Source of the DNA: Methanolobus sediminis
Lineage (GTDB): Archaea > Halobacteriota > Methanosarcinia > Methanosarcinales > Methanosarcinaceae
NCBI RefSeq assembly: GCF_031312595.1
Contig: NZ_CP133592.1
Span: 744,001-808,000 of the forward strand
DNA: 64,000 nucleotides
Direction: 5' to 3'
Made by a program: the position numbers and the translations under genes
Shown here: piece after piece, positions 9,061-17,771 of the stretch
Position numbering within the stretch: the first letter of the stretch is position 1
Layout of the letters: each line of letters opens with the position of its first letter
Notes under the pieces: model-generated
The model's database searches: none
What the model was told of the DNA's origin: nothing
The model's input: only the letters and a program-made list of their open reading frames with translations

Positions 9061-10113
9061 ATGAGTAAGGTCGTACAGGGAGAGGCAGGTTCTTTCCATT
9101 CTTTTCTTTCAGAAGGTTGCAAGCTCTGTCAGCAGGGAGCAAAGATGGTTCTTTTTATTACAGGCATCTGTCCAAAGGATTGTTTCTATTGCCCGGTATC
9201 CGAAGAGAGACGCAAAGACGTAACCTACGCTAACGAAAGAAAAATCATTTCTGATCAGGATGTTGTAGATGAAGCGTTACAGATGGATGCCCTTGGAACA
9301 GGAATTACCGGCGGTGAGCCACTCCTGAGAAAAGATAAGGTTATTCATTATATCAGGCTCCTGAAAGATAATTTCGGACTGCAGCATCACATCCACATGT
9401 ATACATCCATGGCACCTGACTACGATACATTGAAAGAACTGGCCGATGCAGGCCTGGACGAAATAAGGTTCCATCCACCTGTAAAAGTATGGGATGAATT
9501 AGAAGGAACCGGCTATGCAAATTCCATCAGATCTGCCAAAGAGTTGGGAATAGAAACCGGCATTGAGATTCCATCTATTGCTGGTGTAGAAAGCGTAGGG
9601 CATTTTGCAAACAGCATGGAGTGTTTCCTGAACCTTAACGAACTTGAATTTTCAGATACCAACTCCGATGCTATGATAAAGCTGGGCTACTCTCTTATTG
9701 ATGATGTATCAAATGCTGTGGCAGGTTCTGAAGAACATGCACTTGAAGTAGCAAGGAATTGTGAAAGGATGCATTTCTGCTCATCTAGCTATAAAGATGC
9801 GGTACAGCTTCGCAGAAGACTCATAAGGATTTCAGGAAATACGGCAAGACCTTTTGATGAGATCGGCGAGGAAGGAACGGTTTATTATGGGCATATTGAA
9901 TGTATAGAGACTGATCAGGGATCTGTTTTGGAAAAACTGACACAGATGGAAGTTCCCGCAGACATGATGGAAATAAAATCCAAGGGAATCGATCTTGCCT
10001 GGTGGATACTTGAGGATATTGCGGAATATATTAAGGAATCGGGTATAAAATTGTACATTATAGAAAGATATCCTTTTGAAGAAGGGCTAATTGTTGAAAA
10101 AATACCCTTATGA
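9061..10113 (+). CDS. Radical SAM protein, archaeal pyruvate-formate-lyase-activase-like (COG2108 type)
   Basis: Uncharacterised radical SAM enzyme of 350 residues. The cluster motif is CPKDCFYCPVSEERR near residue 37 (CxxxCxxC), preceded by an extra pair GCKLCQQGAKM near residue 20 that is typical of this archaeal group. GITGGEPLLRKDKV near residue 78 is the GGEP SAM-contact motif, and IHMYTSMAPDY continues the barrel. There is no SPASM domain. The substrate is unknown; annotations as a pyruvate formate-lyase activase reflect similarity only. The gene is monocistronic and divergent from a two-cluster ferredoxin that could donate electrons. Start is the ATG at 9061. Confidence 0.88.
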   Translation: MSKVVQGEAGSFHSFLSEGCKLCQQGAKMVLFITGICPKDCFYCPVSEERRKDVTYANERKIISDQDVVDEALQMDALGTGITGGEPLLRKDKVIHYIRLLKDNFGLQHHIHMYTSMAPDYDTLKELADAGLDEIRFHPPVKVWDELEGTGYANSIRSAKELGIETGIEIPSIAGVESVGHFANSMECFLNLNELEFSDTNSDAMIKLGYSLIDDVSNAVAGSEEHALEVARNCERMHFCSSSYKDAVQLRRRLIRISGNTARPFDEIGEEGTVYYGHIECIETDQGSVLEKLTQMEVPADMMEIKSKGIDLAWWILEDIAEYIKESGIKLYIIERYPFEEGLIVEKIPL

Positions 10114-10220
10114 AAGGCCAAAATATATATGTGAGAATGATATAGATGGTACAATTTTCATATACAATGCAGGTTTTAAAGCTATTGCAAATAAATAGTT
10201 TTATAAGATAAAATAACATA

Positions 10221-10544
10221 TTGAAGAGAGAGGTGTTTGTACTGGAAACGATTGAAGAGCGAGTAAGAGAGAGGCTAATAAAATATCTTAGTCGCGATGA
10301 TACAGGTATACGCAAAGTAGTACTGAAACTGTTCCTTAATGGTGGTAAATTCACTACAGGAGACGTGTACGAGCATCTTCATGATACGGATTTTGATGTG
10401 AGTTACAGAGGTGTTTCCGCAATGGTAGGCCTTATGAACACAAGACTTGGAATTCTGAGTATTGATGTTACCGGTGACCACAATATTTACCTGCTTAAGG
10501 AAGATTACAGAGATATTGTCAGAAACGTACTTGACAACTACTAA
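10221..10544 (+). CDS. DUF2551-type conserved methanogen protein
   Basis: A 107-residue protein resembling the DUF2551 family, which I know only from methanogens. The predicted fold is helical with a winged-helix look: RVRERLIKYLSRDDTGIRKVVLKLFL, then FTTGDVYEHLHDTDFDVSYRGVSAMVGLM, then a beta hairpin. A DNA-binding role is possible but not shown. The start is uncertain: the frame opens with TTG at 10221, but the GTG at 10233 follows AGAGAG closely and is as likely. It stands alone between the radical SAM and cis-prenyltransferase genes. Confidence 0.7.
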   Translation: MKREVFVLETIEERVRERLIKYLSRDDTGIRKVVLKLFLNGGKFTTGDVYEHLHDTDFDVSYRGVSAMVGLMNTRLGILSIDVTGDHNIYLLKEDYRDIVRNVLDNY

Positions 10545-10620
10545 TTCCATCTTCTTTTTTGTTGATTAGTTTCAAATGGATATTTGCCATATGGAAATTA
10601 CTTTTACATAATCTACGGGA

Positions 10621-11502
10621 GTGTCAAATATTCTGAAAAGAATACCCGGAATAGCCTATAAAGGATATGAACGTCTTCTCACACAGGAAGTGAAGAATGA
10701 GAAAGTTCCCCGGCACGTAGCCATTATTATGGATGGGAACCGGAGATATGCACGAAAACTAGGACAGATAACTTCCTATGGGCATGCCAGGGGTGCAGAT
10801 GTAACTGAAAATGTCATGGAATGGGCCTGCAGCTTAGGTATTGAATATCTCACGATCTATGCATTTTCTACTGAGAATTTCAACAGAAATGATGATGAAA
10901 AAGACAAGCTCTTTGACCTTATCAGAGTGAAGTTTGATGAAATAGTAGTTGATGAAAGAACCCATGAAAGAAAAATGCGAGTTCATGCCATCGGCGATAT
11001 TGATAAATTGCCGGAGTCATTAAAAGAGTCAATTAAGAACGTGGAACTTGTAACATCAGAATATGATAATTTTGTCCTCAACGTTGCTATTGCATATGGC
11101 GGCAGACAGGAAATAATCCAGGCAGTTAAAGAGATAGCTTTCAAAGTAGAGTCTGAAGAGCTTGAACCTGAAGATATTACCGAAGAAACAATTTCAGATC
11201 ACCTTTATCCTTCGGGAAATTCTGCCCTGCCTGACGTAGATCTTATTATTCGCACAGGAGGAGATGAAAGAGTGTCAAATTTCCTTCCATGGCAGGCCAA
11301 TGGAAATGAGTGTGCTGCTTACTTCTGTGCCCCGTTCTGGCCGGAGTTCCGTAAGATCGATTTTCTTCGCTCTATTCGCGTGTATCAGGCCCGTATGAGA
11401 GAAAAGAATCAGCATACAACCATACGTGCGGCACATTTCCTAAAAGCACTGGGAAAAGCGGAGATTGAAGAAGTGCGACACCATTCAAAAGATTGCAATT
11501 AG
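10621..11502 (+). CDS. uppS: Cis-prenyltransferase (polyprenyl diphosphate synthase, UppS family)
   Basis: Elongates an allylic diphosphate with isopentenyl units in cis, making the C50-60 polyprenyl carrier used for archaeal glycan transfer and N-glycosylation. Residues 34-51 (HVAIIMDGNRRYARKLG) hold the catalytic aspartate, followed by GHARGADV, TIYAFSTENFNR near residue 80, and the RTGGDERVSNFLPWQ block near residue 216. The 293 residues are longer than bacterial UppS, as in archaea, with a 30-residue N-terminal arm. The start is the GTG at 10621; ATG at residue 42 is inside the motif and impossible. It is monocistronic and convergent with the tRNA-Leu genes. Confidence 0.93.
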   Translation: MSNILKRIPGIAYKGYERLLTQEVKNEKVPRHVAIIMDGNRRYARKLGQITSYGHARGADVTENVMEWACSLGIEYLTIYAFSTENFNRNDDEKDKLFDLIRVKFDEIVVDERTHERKMRVHAIGDIDKLPESLKESIKNVELVTSEYDNFVLNVAIAYGGRQEIIQAVKEIAFKVESEELEPEDITEETISDHLYPSGNSALPDVDLIIRTGGDERVSNFLPWQANGNECAAYFCAPFWPEFRKIDFLRSIRVYQARMREKNQHTTIRAAHFLKALGKAEIEEVRHHSKDCN

Positions 11503-11628
11503 ATTTACAGAATCAGACTATTAACTTGAGTATTTTACAATTTAAGTTCTATTTTTAACTTGATTATTTGAAAAGATAAATTCACATGATATACTCAAAA
11601 GAATCATGATTTTAAACGAAATTATGTT

Positions 11629-11643
11629 TTAGAAAAAGATATT
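11629..11643 (-). terminator. T-tract terminator after the second tRNA-Leu
   Basis: On the minus strand ATCTTTTTCTAA follows directly after the CCA end of the tRNA. The same 12-mer occurs just past tRNA-Ser at 16101-16112. Archaeal RNA polymerase terminates on short T runs, so a tRNA terminator is the simplest reading. Confidence 0.5.
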
Positions 11644-11731
11644 TGGTGCGGGAGGTGTGATTCGAACACACGAACTCCTACGAGACTAGGCCCTCAACCT
11701 AGCGCCTTTGGCCTGGCTGGGCAACCCCCGC
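11644..11731 (-). tRNA. tRNA-Leu (anticodon GAG), copy 2
   Basis: An 88-nt class II tRNA including an encoded CCA. The acceptor stem is GCGGGGG / CTCCCGC with one G-U pair. The anticodon stem CTAGG / CCTAG encloses the loop TTGAGGG, so the anticodon is GAG and the tRNA reads CUC/CUU leucine codons. A long variable arm (TCTCGTAGGAGTT region) and the T loop TTCGAAT are present. It is identical base for base to the copy at 11800-11887, 68 bp upstream in the direction of transcription. It has only a weak TATA-like sequence of its own, so the two are probably transcribed together. Confidence 0.97.
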
Positions 11732-11799
11732 ACATGTATGCAGTTAAATTAATAGTTTACAGGAAATCAGATCTTAACCAAATCTTTCTTAGGAGATTT

Positions 11800-11887
11800 T
11801 GGTGCGGGAGGTGTGATTCGAACACACGAACTCCTACGAGACTAGGCCCTCAACCTAGCGCCTTTGGCCTGGCTGGGCAACCCCCGC
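11800..11887 (-). tRNA. tRNA-Leu (anticodon GAG), copy 1
   Basis: An 88-nt class II tRNA with encoded CCA, identical over its full length to the downstream copy. The loop TTGAGGG gives anticodon GAG. A strong TATA-like sequence lies about 24 bp upstream (11904-11917). No T tract follows this copy, consistent with read-through into the second tRNA-Leu. Confidence 0.97.
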
Positions 11888-11903
11888 ATCAAGTTGGATT
11901 TCC

Positions 11904-11917
11904 TATATTTAAATATA
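11904..11917 (-). promoter_or_regulatory. TATA box for the tandem tRNA-Leu unit
   Basis: TATATTTAAATATA, itself palindromic, centred about 24 bp from the first base of tRNA-Leu copy 1, which is the usual archaeal spacing. It lies between the tRNA and a hairpin that ends the rpoD transcript. Confidence 0.65.
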
Positions 11918-11920
11918 AAT

Positions 11921-11945
11921 TTTTAGGAGAGTATATCTCCTAAAA
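11921..11945 (-). terminator. Perfect 10-bp hairpin just after rpoD
   Basis: TTTTAGGAGA and TCTCCTAAAA with a 5-nt loop, only 5 bases past the rpoD stop codon. It is placed to end the rps13-rps4-rps11-rpoD mRNA before the tRNA-Leu promoter. The stem is seen directly; termination is inferred. Confidence 0.5.
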
Positions 11946-11950
11946 CCGTG

Positions 11951-12748
11951 TCAGAGGGACTCTAAAATCTCTCCTAACCGGCTGGCTTTCTCCTTAATAG
12001 TTGTTCCTGCATTTATAATTAACTGTTGAACCGTGTATGAACCATCAGATTCCATTGTGAAAATGAAAGAATTTTCATCTTCAGACACAGTTATTGCATC
12101 AATCTCACAGACAGATGCACAGAGTTTGCAAAGAATACACTTAAGGATATCGTCACCGGATATTTCTGCACCGTTCGGACCAATGTGAATTATGCTCTTT
12201 GGACATTCATTCACACATGCACCACACTCGTCACAGTTCTCAAACGTGACTATTGGCATATTCTTGTAGCCGCATGCCACACCAGCCTGCCATTTTGCGT
12301 GCTTGTGACCATAGTCCATGTGAGCAATAGCTTCAAGCACAACCTTCTGACCTTCCTTCAGGTCAATGATAGGAACATTCTGGTCAGCAGCCTGTACTCT
12401 TTCATCAGAAGACACAAGATCCCCAGAATATACCATTCTCGGACCCTCAGCACTGAGTGTAAGGGAAACCTTACATGCAGGACATTCGGCGCCGCCACAG
12501 GTGCACTCATCAACTGGTACGAACTCCTCAATGTCTGTTGTCAAAGGGATAAGGCCAAGCCTTAACGCTAACTGCTCGTCAAAGAGGACTGATGTATTGT
12601 TATAGATGTTCACATCATCAATAGCAAGAGTTGGGACGTCAGAGAGCGCTGCTCTTCTGACACCATTGGCAAATGCCGCACTTGTATTGGATAATATAAA
12701 CTTCGCAGACCTCTCTGACAGTTCAAGTATGTCTACTTCCATTGTCAT
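11951..12748 (-). CDS. rpoD: RNA polymerase subunit D (Rpo3) with ferredoxin-like Fe-S domain
   Basis: Archaeal counterpart of bacterial alpha and eukaryotic RPB3, which pairs with subunit L to start RNA polymerase assembly. The 265 residues comprise the dimerisation half (SAKFILSNTSAAFANGVRRAAL near 13-32) and an inserted Fe-S domain with CDECGACVNECP near residue 169 and CILCKLCASVCE near residue 199, both complete CxxCxxCxxxC motifs. Another cysteine set, CTCGGAECPAC, lies near residue 83. Having two full motifs implies two [4Fe-4S] clusters. The last gene of the rps13-rps4-rps11-rpoD operon; rpl18e and the genes that often follow are absent here. A second ATG two codons in is an alternative start. 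Confidence 0.97.
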   Translation of the reverse strand: MTMEVDILELSERSAKFILSNTSAAFANGVRRAALSDVPTLAIDDVNIYNNTSVLFDEQLALRLGLIPLTTDIEEFVPVDECTCGGAECPACKVSLTLSAEGPRMVYSGDLVSSDERVQAADQNVPIIDLKEGQKVVLEAIAHMDYGHKHAKWQAGVACGYKNMPIVTFENCDECGACVNECPKSIIHIGPNGAEISGDDILKCILCKLCASVCEIDAITVSEDENSFIFTMESDGSYTVQQLIINAGTTIKEKASRLGEILESL

Positions 12749-12773
12749 GAGTTCATATCCATTTTATTTAGTA

Positions 12774-13722
<949 letters not shown>

Positions 13723-13735
13723 AAAATCACCTGAA

Positions 13736-14182
13736 TTACTTCTTCTTGCTTACGCCGATGGTTGAGCCACGCCTTCCTGTGGACTTTGTTCTCTGACCTC
13801 TGACCTTAAGACCTCTCTCGTGCCTCATACCACGATATGCCCTTACCTTCTTGAGGTTGTTCAGGTCTTCCCTGAGGGTCATGATGATATCCTGGCCAAG
13901 GAGATGCTTGTCATCTCCAGTTAATGGGTCTTCACATCTGTTAAGCATCCAGGTTGGGATATTGCTCTCAAAGCTAGCAATAGCATCATCGAGCTTTGCA
14001 ATATCTTCATCGGAAAGGTAACCGATTGTTTCTTTTGGGTCAATACCCGTGCTGTCAACAATAATTCTTGATGTTCTGAGTCCAATACCGCGAATACCTG
14101 TCAGCGCGTACATTACAGGCTGACTACCCTGAAGGTCAGTATTCATGATACGGACTAAGTGTCTTATTTCTTCATCTGCCAT
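13736..14182 (-). CDS. rps13: 30S ribosomal protein uS13
   Basis: Head protein of the small subunit that contacts the P-site tRNA and 50S bridge. The 148-residue product begins [19 protein letters not shown], has [17 protein letters not shown] (helix-two-turn-helix region) and ends [22 protein letters not shown]. The frame is open further upstream, but the ATG at 14182 is preceded by AAGGAGGAACAACT, an ideal ribosome binding site, and begins the conserved part. First gene of the rps13-rps4-rps11-rpoD operon. A leader of about 165 nt with three hairpins precedes it. Confidence 0.97.
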   Translation of the reverse strand: MADEEIRHLVRIMNTDLQGSQPVMYALTGIRGIGLRTSRIIVDSTGIDPKETIGYLSDEDIAKLDDAIASFESNIPTWMLNRCEDPLTGDDKHLLGQDIIMTLREDLNNLKKVRAYRGMRHERGLKVRGQRTKSTGRRGSTIGVSKKK

Positions 14183-14199
14183 TAGTTGTTCCTCCTTAG

Positions 14200-14258
14200 G
14201 GACGCATGCGTCCTGTAGCCCCGAAACATAAGTTTCGACACACTCCGACATTACGGAG
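14200..14258 (-). promoter_or_regulatory. Three-hairpin mRNA leader of the rps13 operon
   Basis: Reading the minus strand there are three consecutive small hairpins: CTCCG / CGGAG with a 6-nt loop (14258-14243), CGAAAC / GTTTCG with a 4-nt loop (14237-14222) and the self-complementary GGACGCATGCGTCC (14213-14200). The last ends 5-6 bases before the AAGGAGG ribosome binding site of rps13. All stems are perfect. This arrangement fits a protein- or ion-sensing translational leader, for example autoregulation by uS4 or uS13, but no binding protein is shown. Confidence 0.6.
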
Positions 14259-14371
14259 CAGGCAATTCTAAAGATTAATAGAATAACTTGCCTGTTTATA
14301 CCATTGTTCTTATTTAACATTATTCATGTTGCAGAAATAGTGAAACAGGTGAGCACCCAGTATAGGTTAAT

Positions 14372-14381
14372 TATTTAAATA
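14372..14381 (-). promoter_or_regulatory. TATA box of the rps13-rps4-rps11-rpoD operon
   Basis: Minus-strand GAAAGTATTTAAATA contains a purine-rich BRE-like GAAAG and a TATA box at 14381-14372. The predicted start is near 14350, giving a leader of about 165 nt that contains the three hairpins upstream of rps13. Confidence 0.6.
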
Positions 14382-14444
14382 CTTTCCCATAACTCAAAAA
14401 AGATTTTCAGCTTCTTAATCCAGAAAACAAGATTATGTACCCAT

Positions 14445-15548
14445 TCAGACCGCAATAGAACAAACGGGCCTGTCCATTAACCAAAATATAACTGCCCCTG
14501 CTACTGAGCAAACTGCCGCAAAAATCATGGTTTCCCTGTACCCGTAGAATTGCAGGGTCAAACCACCAAGCACAGCACCAACGATATTGCTTGCAGCTAT
14601 CACCGAGTTAAGAATACCGGCAGCAGTGGCTTTTTCTTTACTGCGTTCCATGAGCAACTGACTGGCACCTACAAACAAGAAAGACCACCCGAAAGCCACA
14701 AAGAACATACCTGGAATAATGTAGATATAATTTGGTGACAGGAAATACACAAAAAAAGCCACACCTGATAATAAAAAACCCCATATAATGAGCAATTCAT
14801 TCCTGAAACTATCCAGTCGCCTCATGATCAGGAATTGCAGAAAAGGATTGATTGCATAAATGATCCCAATCCACATGCTGGAAGCTCCAAGATAAGCCAT
14901 ATACAGAGGTAACACTGCCCACATGGCCGCAGCACCTGAATGCCTTATGAAAACTGACAGATAGGTTGCAATATTTTTCCTGAATGTCTCAAATGAGAAA
15001 TAGCTTAACTCAAGGGATGGCTTTTCAATATCCTTCAACTTTAATGCCGCTATGAAGGAGACAAAAAACAACAAGGAAGAAAGAATAAAAAGATACTTTA
15101 TCTCGCCTACATAACCTGCAACCAGAAAACCGGCCATCCACCCAAGTGAACCAAAGGAACTGAACTTCCCGATACTTTCCTTCTGATAATACACATATAC
15201 TATGAGAGCTGCCGGATAAATGCCCATGCAAAAGCCAACAAGTGATCTTGCAACAGCAAGTGTAAACGTGCCAACGGTAAATACCTGCAGGAAGAAAGAA
15301 AGTGAACATGCCAGCAGGCCAATAAGAACTATGGGCCTGAGACGGTTGATATCAGCTGCTTTTCCGAATATGAAAGAAGAAACAAAGGTAGCCAGACTAA
15401 AACAGGCAGCAATCACGCCCACTTCAAAGAAGGAGGCACCCAGTGACCTTGCATATATGGGAATGAAAATGCTGGACATCATGTAAGAGGCATTTGCCAG
15501 AAACTGAATAGTATTTATTTTCATTATAGTGTAATGTGCAAAGACCAT
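14445..15548 (-). CDS. Major facilitator superfamily transporter
   Basis: Inner-membrane secondary transporter of unknown substrate, 367 residues with about eleven or twelve hydrophobic helices. Residues 57-75 (FVSSFIFGKAADINRLRPI) contain the MFS motif between helices 2 and 3 in degenerate form (GxxaDxxxxR). The start is either the ATG at 15548, possibly leaderless from the TATA-like CGTTTATACC about 26 bp upstream, or the ATG at 15524; neither has a clear ribosome binding site. It stands between the 95-residue CxxC gene and the rps13 operon, interrupting what in many archaea is a cbf5-rps13 junction. Confidence 0.85.
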   Translation of the reverse strand: MVFAHYTIMKINTIQFLANASYMMSSIFIPIYARSLGASFFEVGVIAACFSLATFVSSFIFGKAADINRLRPIVLIGLLACSLSFFLQVFTVGTFTLAVARSLVGFCMGIYPAALIVYVYYQKESIGKFSSFGSLGWMAGFLVAGYVGEIKYLFILSSLLFFVSFIAALKLKDIEKPSLELSYFSFETFRKNIATYLSVFIRHSGAAAMWAVLPLYMAYLGASSMWIGIIYAINPFLQFLIMRRLDSFRNELLIIWGFLLSGVAFFVYFLSPNYIYIIPGMFFVAFGWSFLFVGASQLLMERSKEKATAAGILNSVIAASNIVGAVLGGLTLQFYGYRETMIFAAVCSVAGAVIFWLMDRPVCSIAV

Positions 15549-15715
15549 TTCGGGTATTTTAAGCTATTGAAGGTATAAACGTGATAAATAAAAATGTTCA
15601 AAGTAAATGCAGAAATAATTTGAATTACAACTGAAGATAGCCGTTATTCACATTAGTTATCCTTAAAAACTATAGCCGGGCGGTTTAAAGTGTTCTCACA
15701 TACCATTAATAACCA

Positions 15716-16003
15716 TCAGCGTTTGGACAGTGCATTGCCCAGATCCAGTTTAAGACCTTTCAGCAATTCCTTTGCCACATGATCAGCAATCTTTTTGTTT
15801 AAATTTTCTGAAGGATGCACCTGATCCAGAGTTTTGTGACAGACAGGACAATCTATACACTCTGCAAGTGCCATGCTATCATCCAATACATTAGAAAATA
15901 GCACACTTATTTCATTCTCGCATTCAGGACATGTAACAATAGTGCTACCATCATCATTGACATCCATATTTTCTTTTATGAAAAATACATTAACATCAGA
16001 CAT
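15716..16003 (-). CDS. Hypothetical protein with two CxxC pairs
   Basis: I do not recognise this 95-residue protein. It has TCPECENEISVLF near residue 24 and ECIDCPVCHKTL near residue 50, two CPxC pairs that could bind one zinc ion, then a helical C-terminus (ENLNKKIADHVAKELLKGLKLDLGNAL). No signal or membrane segment. The frame is open 17 codons further upstream, but the ATG at 16003 has an AAAGGT site 7 nt before it. It stands alone between tRNA-Ser and the MFS gene. A role in nucleic acid or protein binding is possible only by analogy with zinc ribbons. Confidence 0.65.
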   Translation of the reverse strand: MSDVNVFFIKENMDVNDDGSTIVTCPECENEISVLFSNVLDDSMALAECIDCPVCHKTLDQVHPSENLNKKIADHVAKELLKGLKLDLGNALSKR

Positions 16004-16099
16004 AATTATACCTTTTATTTCAGTTTTAACAGTATAATTCAATAGTATATACATTTAGCACTAGAATGATAGTAAAGTAAAATATAACTAGAATATGAA

Positions 16100-16114
16100 T
16101 TTAGAAAAAGATTA
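16100..16114 (-). terminator. T-tract terminator after tRNA-Ser
   Basis: Minus-strand TAATCTTTTTCTAAA follows the encoded CCA directly. Twelve bases of it (ATCTTTTTCTAA) are identical to the sequence after the tRNA-Leu pair. Confidence 0.5.
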
Positions 16115-16201
16115 TGGCGCCGAGAGGGGGATTCGAACTCCCGAGGGGCGGATGCCCCACAAGCTTTCCAGGCTTGCGCCCTACCGCTAGACTATCTCGG
16201 C
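16115..16201 (-). tRNA. tRNA-Ser (anticodon GGA)
   Basis: An 87-nt class II tRNA with encoded CCA. The acceptor stem GCCGAGA pairs with TCTCGGC, discriminator G as in serine tRNAs. The anticodon stem CAAGC / GCTTG encloses CTGGAAA, so the anticodon is GGA, reading UCC/UCU. The variable arm GGGGCATCCGCCCC forms a hairpin. It begins 9 bp after the cbf5 stop codon and has no TATA box in the preceding 40 bp, so it is probably processed from the cbf5 transcript. Confidence 0.97.
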
Positions 16202-16210
16202 ACATGACTT

Positions 16211-17222
16211 TCATTGTGTTTTTGCTGACCTGCTGTGCCAGCCTTGCGCATAAGTGCCACCATCCATTATTACTCTTTCGGTCGTAGCTACGATTCCATG
16301 CTCATTTTGAAGCATTTCCTCTGAATCCATAAGAGATTTGCATAAAGCCACAGCCTCTCCTTTTAAACTAAAGAGGCAAATGTCATCACCTTTTTTAATA
16401 CCACTGTCAAGGCTTAATATTCCAGGAACTGCAATTGCCGCACCACAACAGATGGCTTCAATTGCACTATCACGAATAATGACACGTGGAAGATGCGACA
16501 AACCCTCTTCCATAGGTCTGACAACTTTACGCAGGAAAGATTCATCACCATCCTCCTGCCAGAAAACATAAGCATCCTTCAGTTCCTGAAGTGTTACAAG
16601 AGTATCTTCCCTGAAAGGACCGGTCTTTGTCCTGCGTAGTTCCTGCATGTGAGCACCACATCCAAGTGCAACACCGATATCATGACAAAGTTTTCTCATG
16701 TATGTACCTGCTTCACAGCCAACGCGCATGAGAACAGATTTTTCTTTTACATCAAGGACTTCCAGATAATATATCTTCCTTACACGCACAGCACGTTTTA
16801 CTGCAGAAATTATAGGGGGCATTTGAAAAATTGGCCCGGTAAACTGAAGTACATACCTTGCGCACCTTTTTTTCTGGGACAGGCTCATGTAACGTCATTA
16901 GACAAATATACTCCTTCCCTGAAAGACGCAGAGCTGCAACTGTTTTAGTTGCTTTGCCAAGCATGATAGGAAGCACACCAGTCACAATAGGATCCAGTGA
17001 ACCCGAGTGTCCCGCCTTATTCAGCTCCAGAATATCTTTGACCCATGCAGTAACCTCATGACTTGTAGGACCTACAGGTTTGTCAAGATTTACAACGCCC
17101 ATCTCTATGTATTTTTTCATAGGACGATCATAAGGAGAACAACCGTAAAGAGGACTGGTTGCAGATTCTGCTTTGTGCAGCAATTCACGTTTTTGTTCAG
17201 AAGGAAGAATACACTTATTCAT
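16211..17222 (-). pseudogene. cbf5: tRNA/rRNA pseudouridine synthase Cbf5 (TruB family), interrupted by a single-base frameshift
   Basis: Catalytic subunit of archaeal H/ACA RNPs, also making pseudouridine 55 in tRNA. The N-terminal frame gives MGVVNLDKPVGPTSHEV and the catalytic HSGSLDPIVTGVLP; the C-terminal frame gives QFTGPIFQMPPIISAVKR, the core and a PUA domain (VPGILSLDSGIKKGDDI). Homology is lost in one frame after VRKVC and resumes at QFTGP in the frame one base on. Removing one base of the AA at 16847-16848 restores VRKVCTQFTGPIFQ with family spacing and a 336-residue protein, the usual length (1012 nt minus one is divisible by three). Start chosen at the ATG at 17222; a TTG at 17246 is possible. 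Since Cbf5 is normally essential, a sequence error or recoding is as likely as true loss. Confidence 0.9.
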
Positions 17223-17242
17223 AAAAATCGCCGGATAGCCGA

Positions 17243-17770
17243 TCAAATATCAGAATAATTATCTATTGCAGCGGAAATAATATTTGTGATCTGGAATTGG
17301 TCCCACTTTTGAGAGTCAATCACAAGATCATAAACTGAAAGGTCATTGATATCTATATTATAGATAGTCTTGTACCTGATCGCTTCCGATGCTTCACGTT
17401 CAATGGTTTCAGCCAGTTTGTCATCAAAAGAACTACCTTCCCTGCCAACAATCCGTTCTACACGGACATTCACAGGAGCCTTTACCCATACCTTAAGTGC
17501 TTTTGCAGCCATATGTCCCGCAAGACGGCCTTCTAGAATTATATTATCATGAGTATTAGCAATCTCTTTCTGGCGTTCATCTATTTTCAGATCGATGCTG
17601 TCATCCGATTCTGCAAGAGCACCAAATTCAGCCAGAGTCATACCGTACTCTTTTGCAAGAGAACGGAAAACCTCGCCAGCAGAAATCATTTGAAGATTAT
17701 ATTTCTCTGAAAGTAAACGGGATACAGTGGTAGTACCACTTCCCGGAAGGCCGCTGATAGTCAGTAACAC
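17243..17770 (-). CDS. cmk: Cytidylate kinase (archaeal type)
   Basis: Phosphorylates CMP and dCMP. The P-loop is ISGLPGSGTTTVSRLL near residues 5-20, followed by the archaeal SAGEVFRSLAKEYGMTLAEF segment and GRLAGHM near residue 85. The 175-residue length fits the archaeal family. I choose the GTG at 17770 because GGTGGAG lies 6 nt upstream and the product then begins next to the P-loop, as in relatives; the open frame extends to 17788. It overlaps nothing, is 1 bp from the EMC3-like gene and 20 bp from cbf5, all one operon. Confidence 0.93.
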   Translation of the reverse strand: MLLTISGLPGSGTTTVSRLLSEKYNLQMISAGEVFRSLAKEYGMTLAEFGALAESDDSIDLKIDERQKEIANTHDNIILEGRLAGHMAAKALKVWVKAPVNVRVERIVGREGSSFDDKLAETIEREASEAIRYKTIYNIDINDLSVYDLVIDSQKWDQFQITNIISAAIDNYSDI

Positions 17771-17771
17771 T

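Noticed and set aside
15716-16054. Longer start for the CxxC protein at 16054
   Set aside because: The extra 17 residues have no ribosome site; the ATG at 16003 has AAAGGT.
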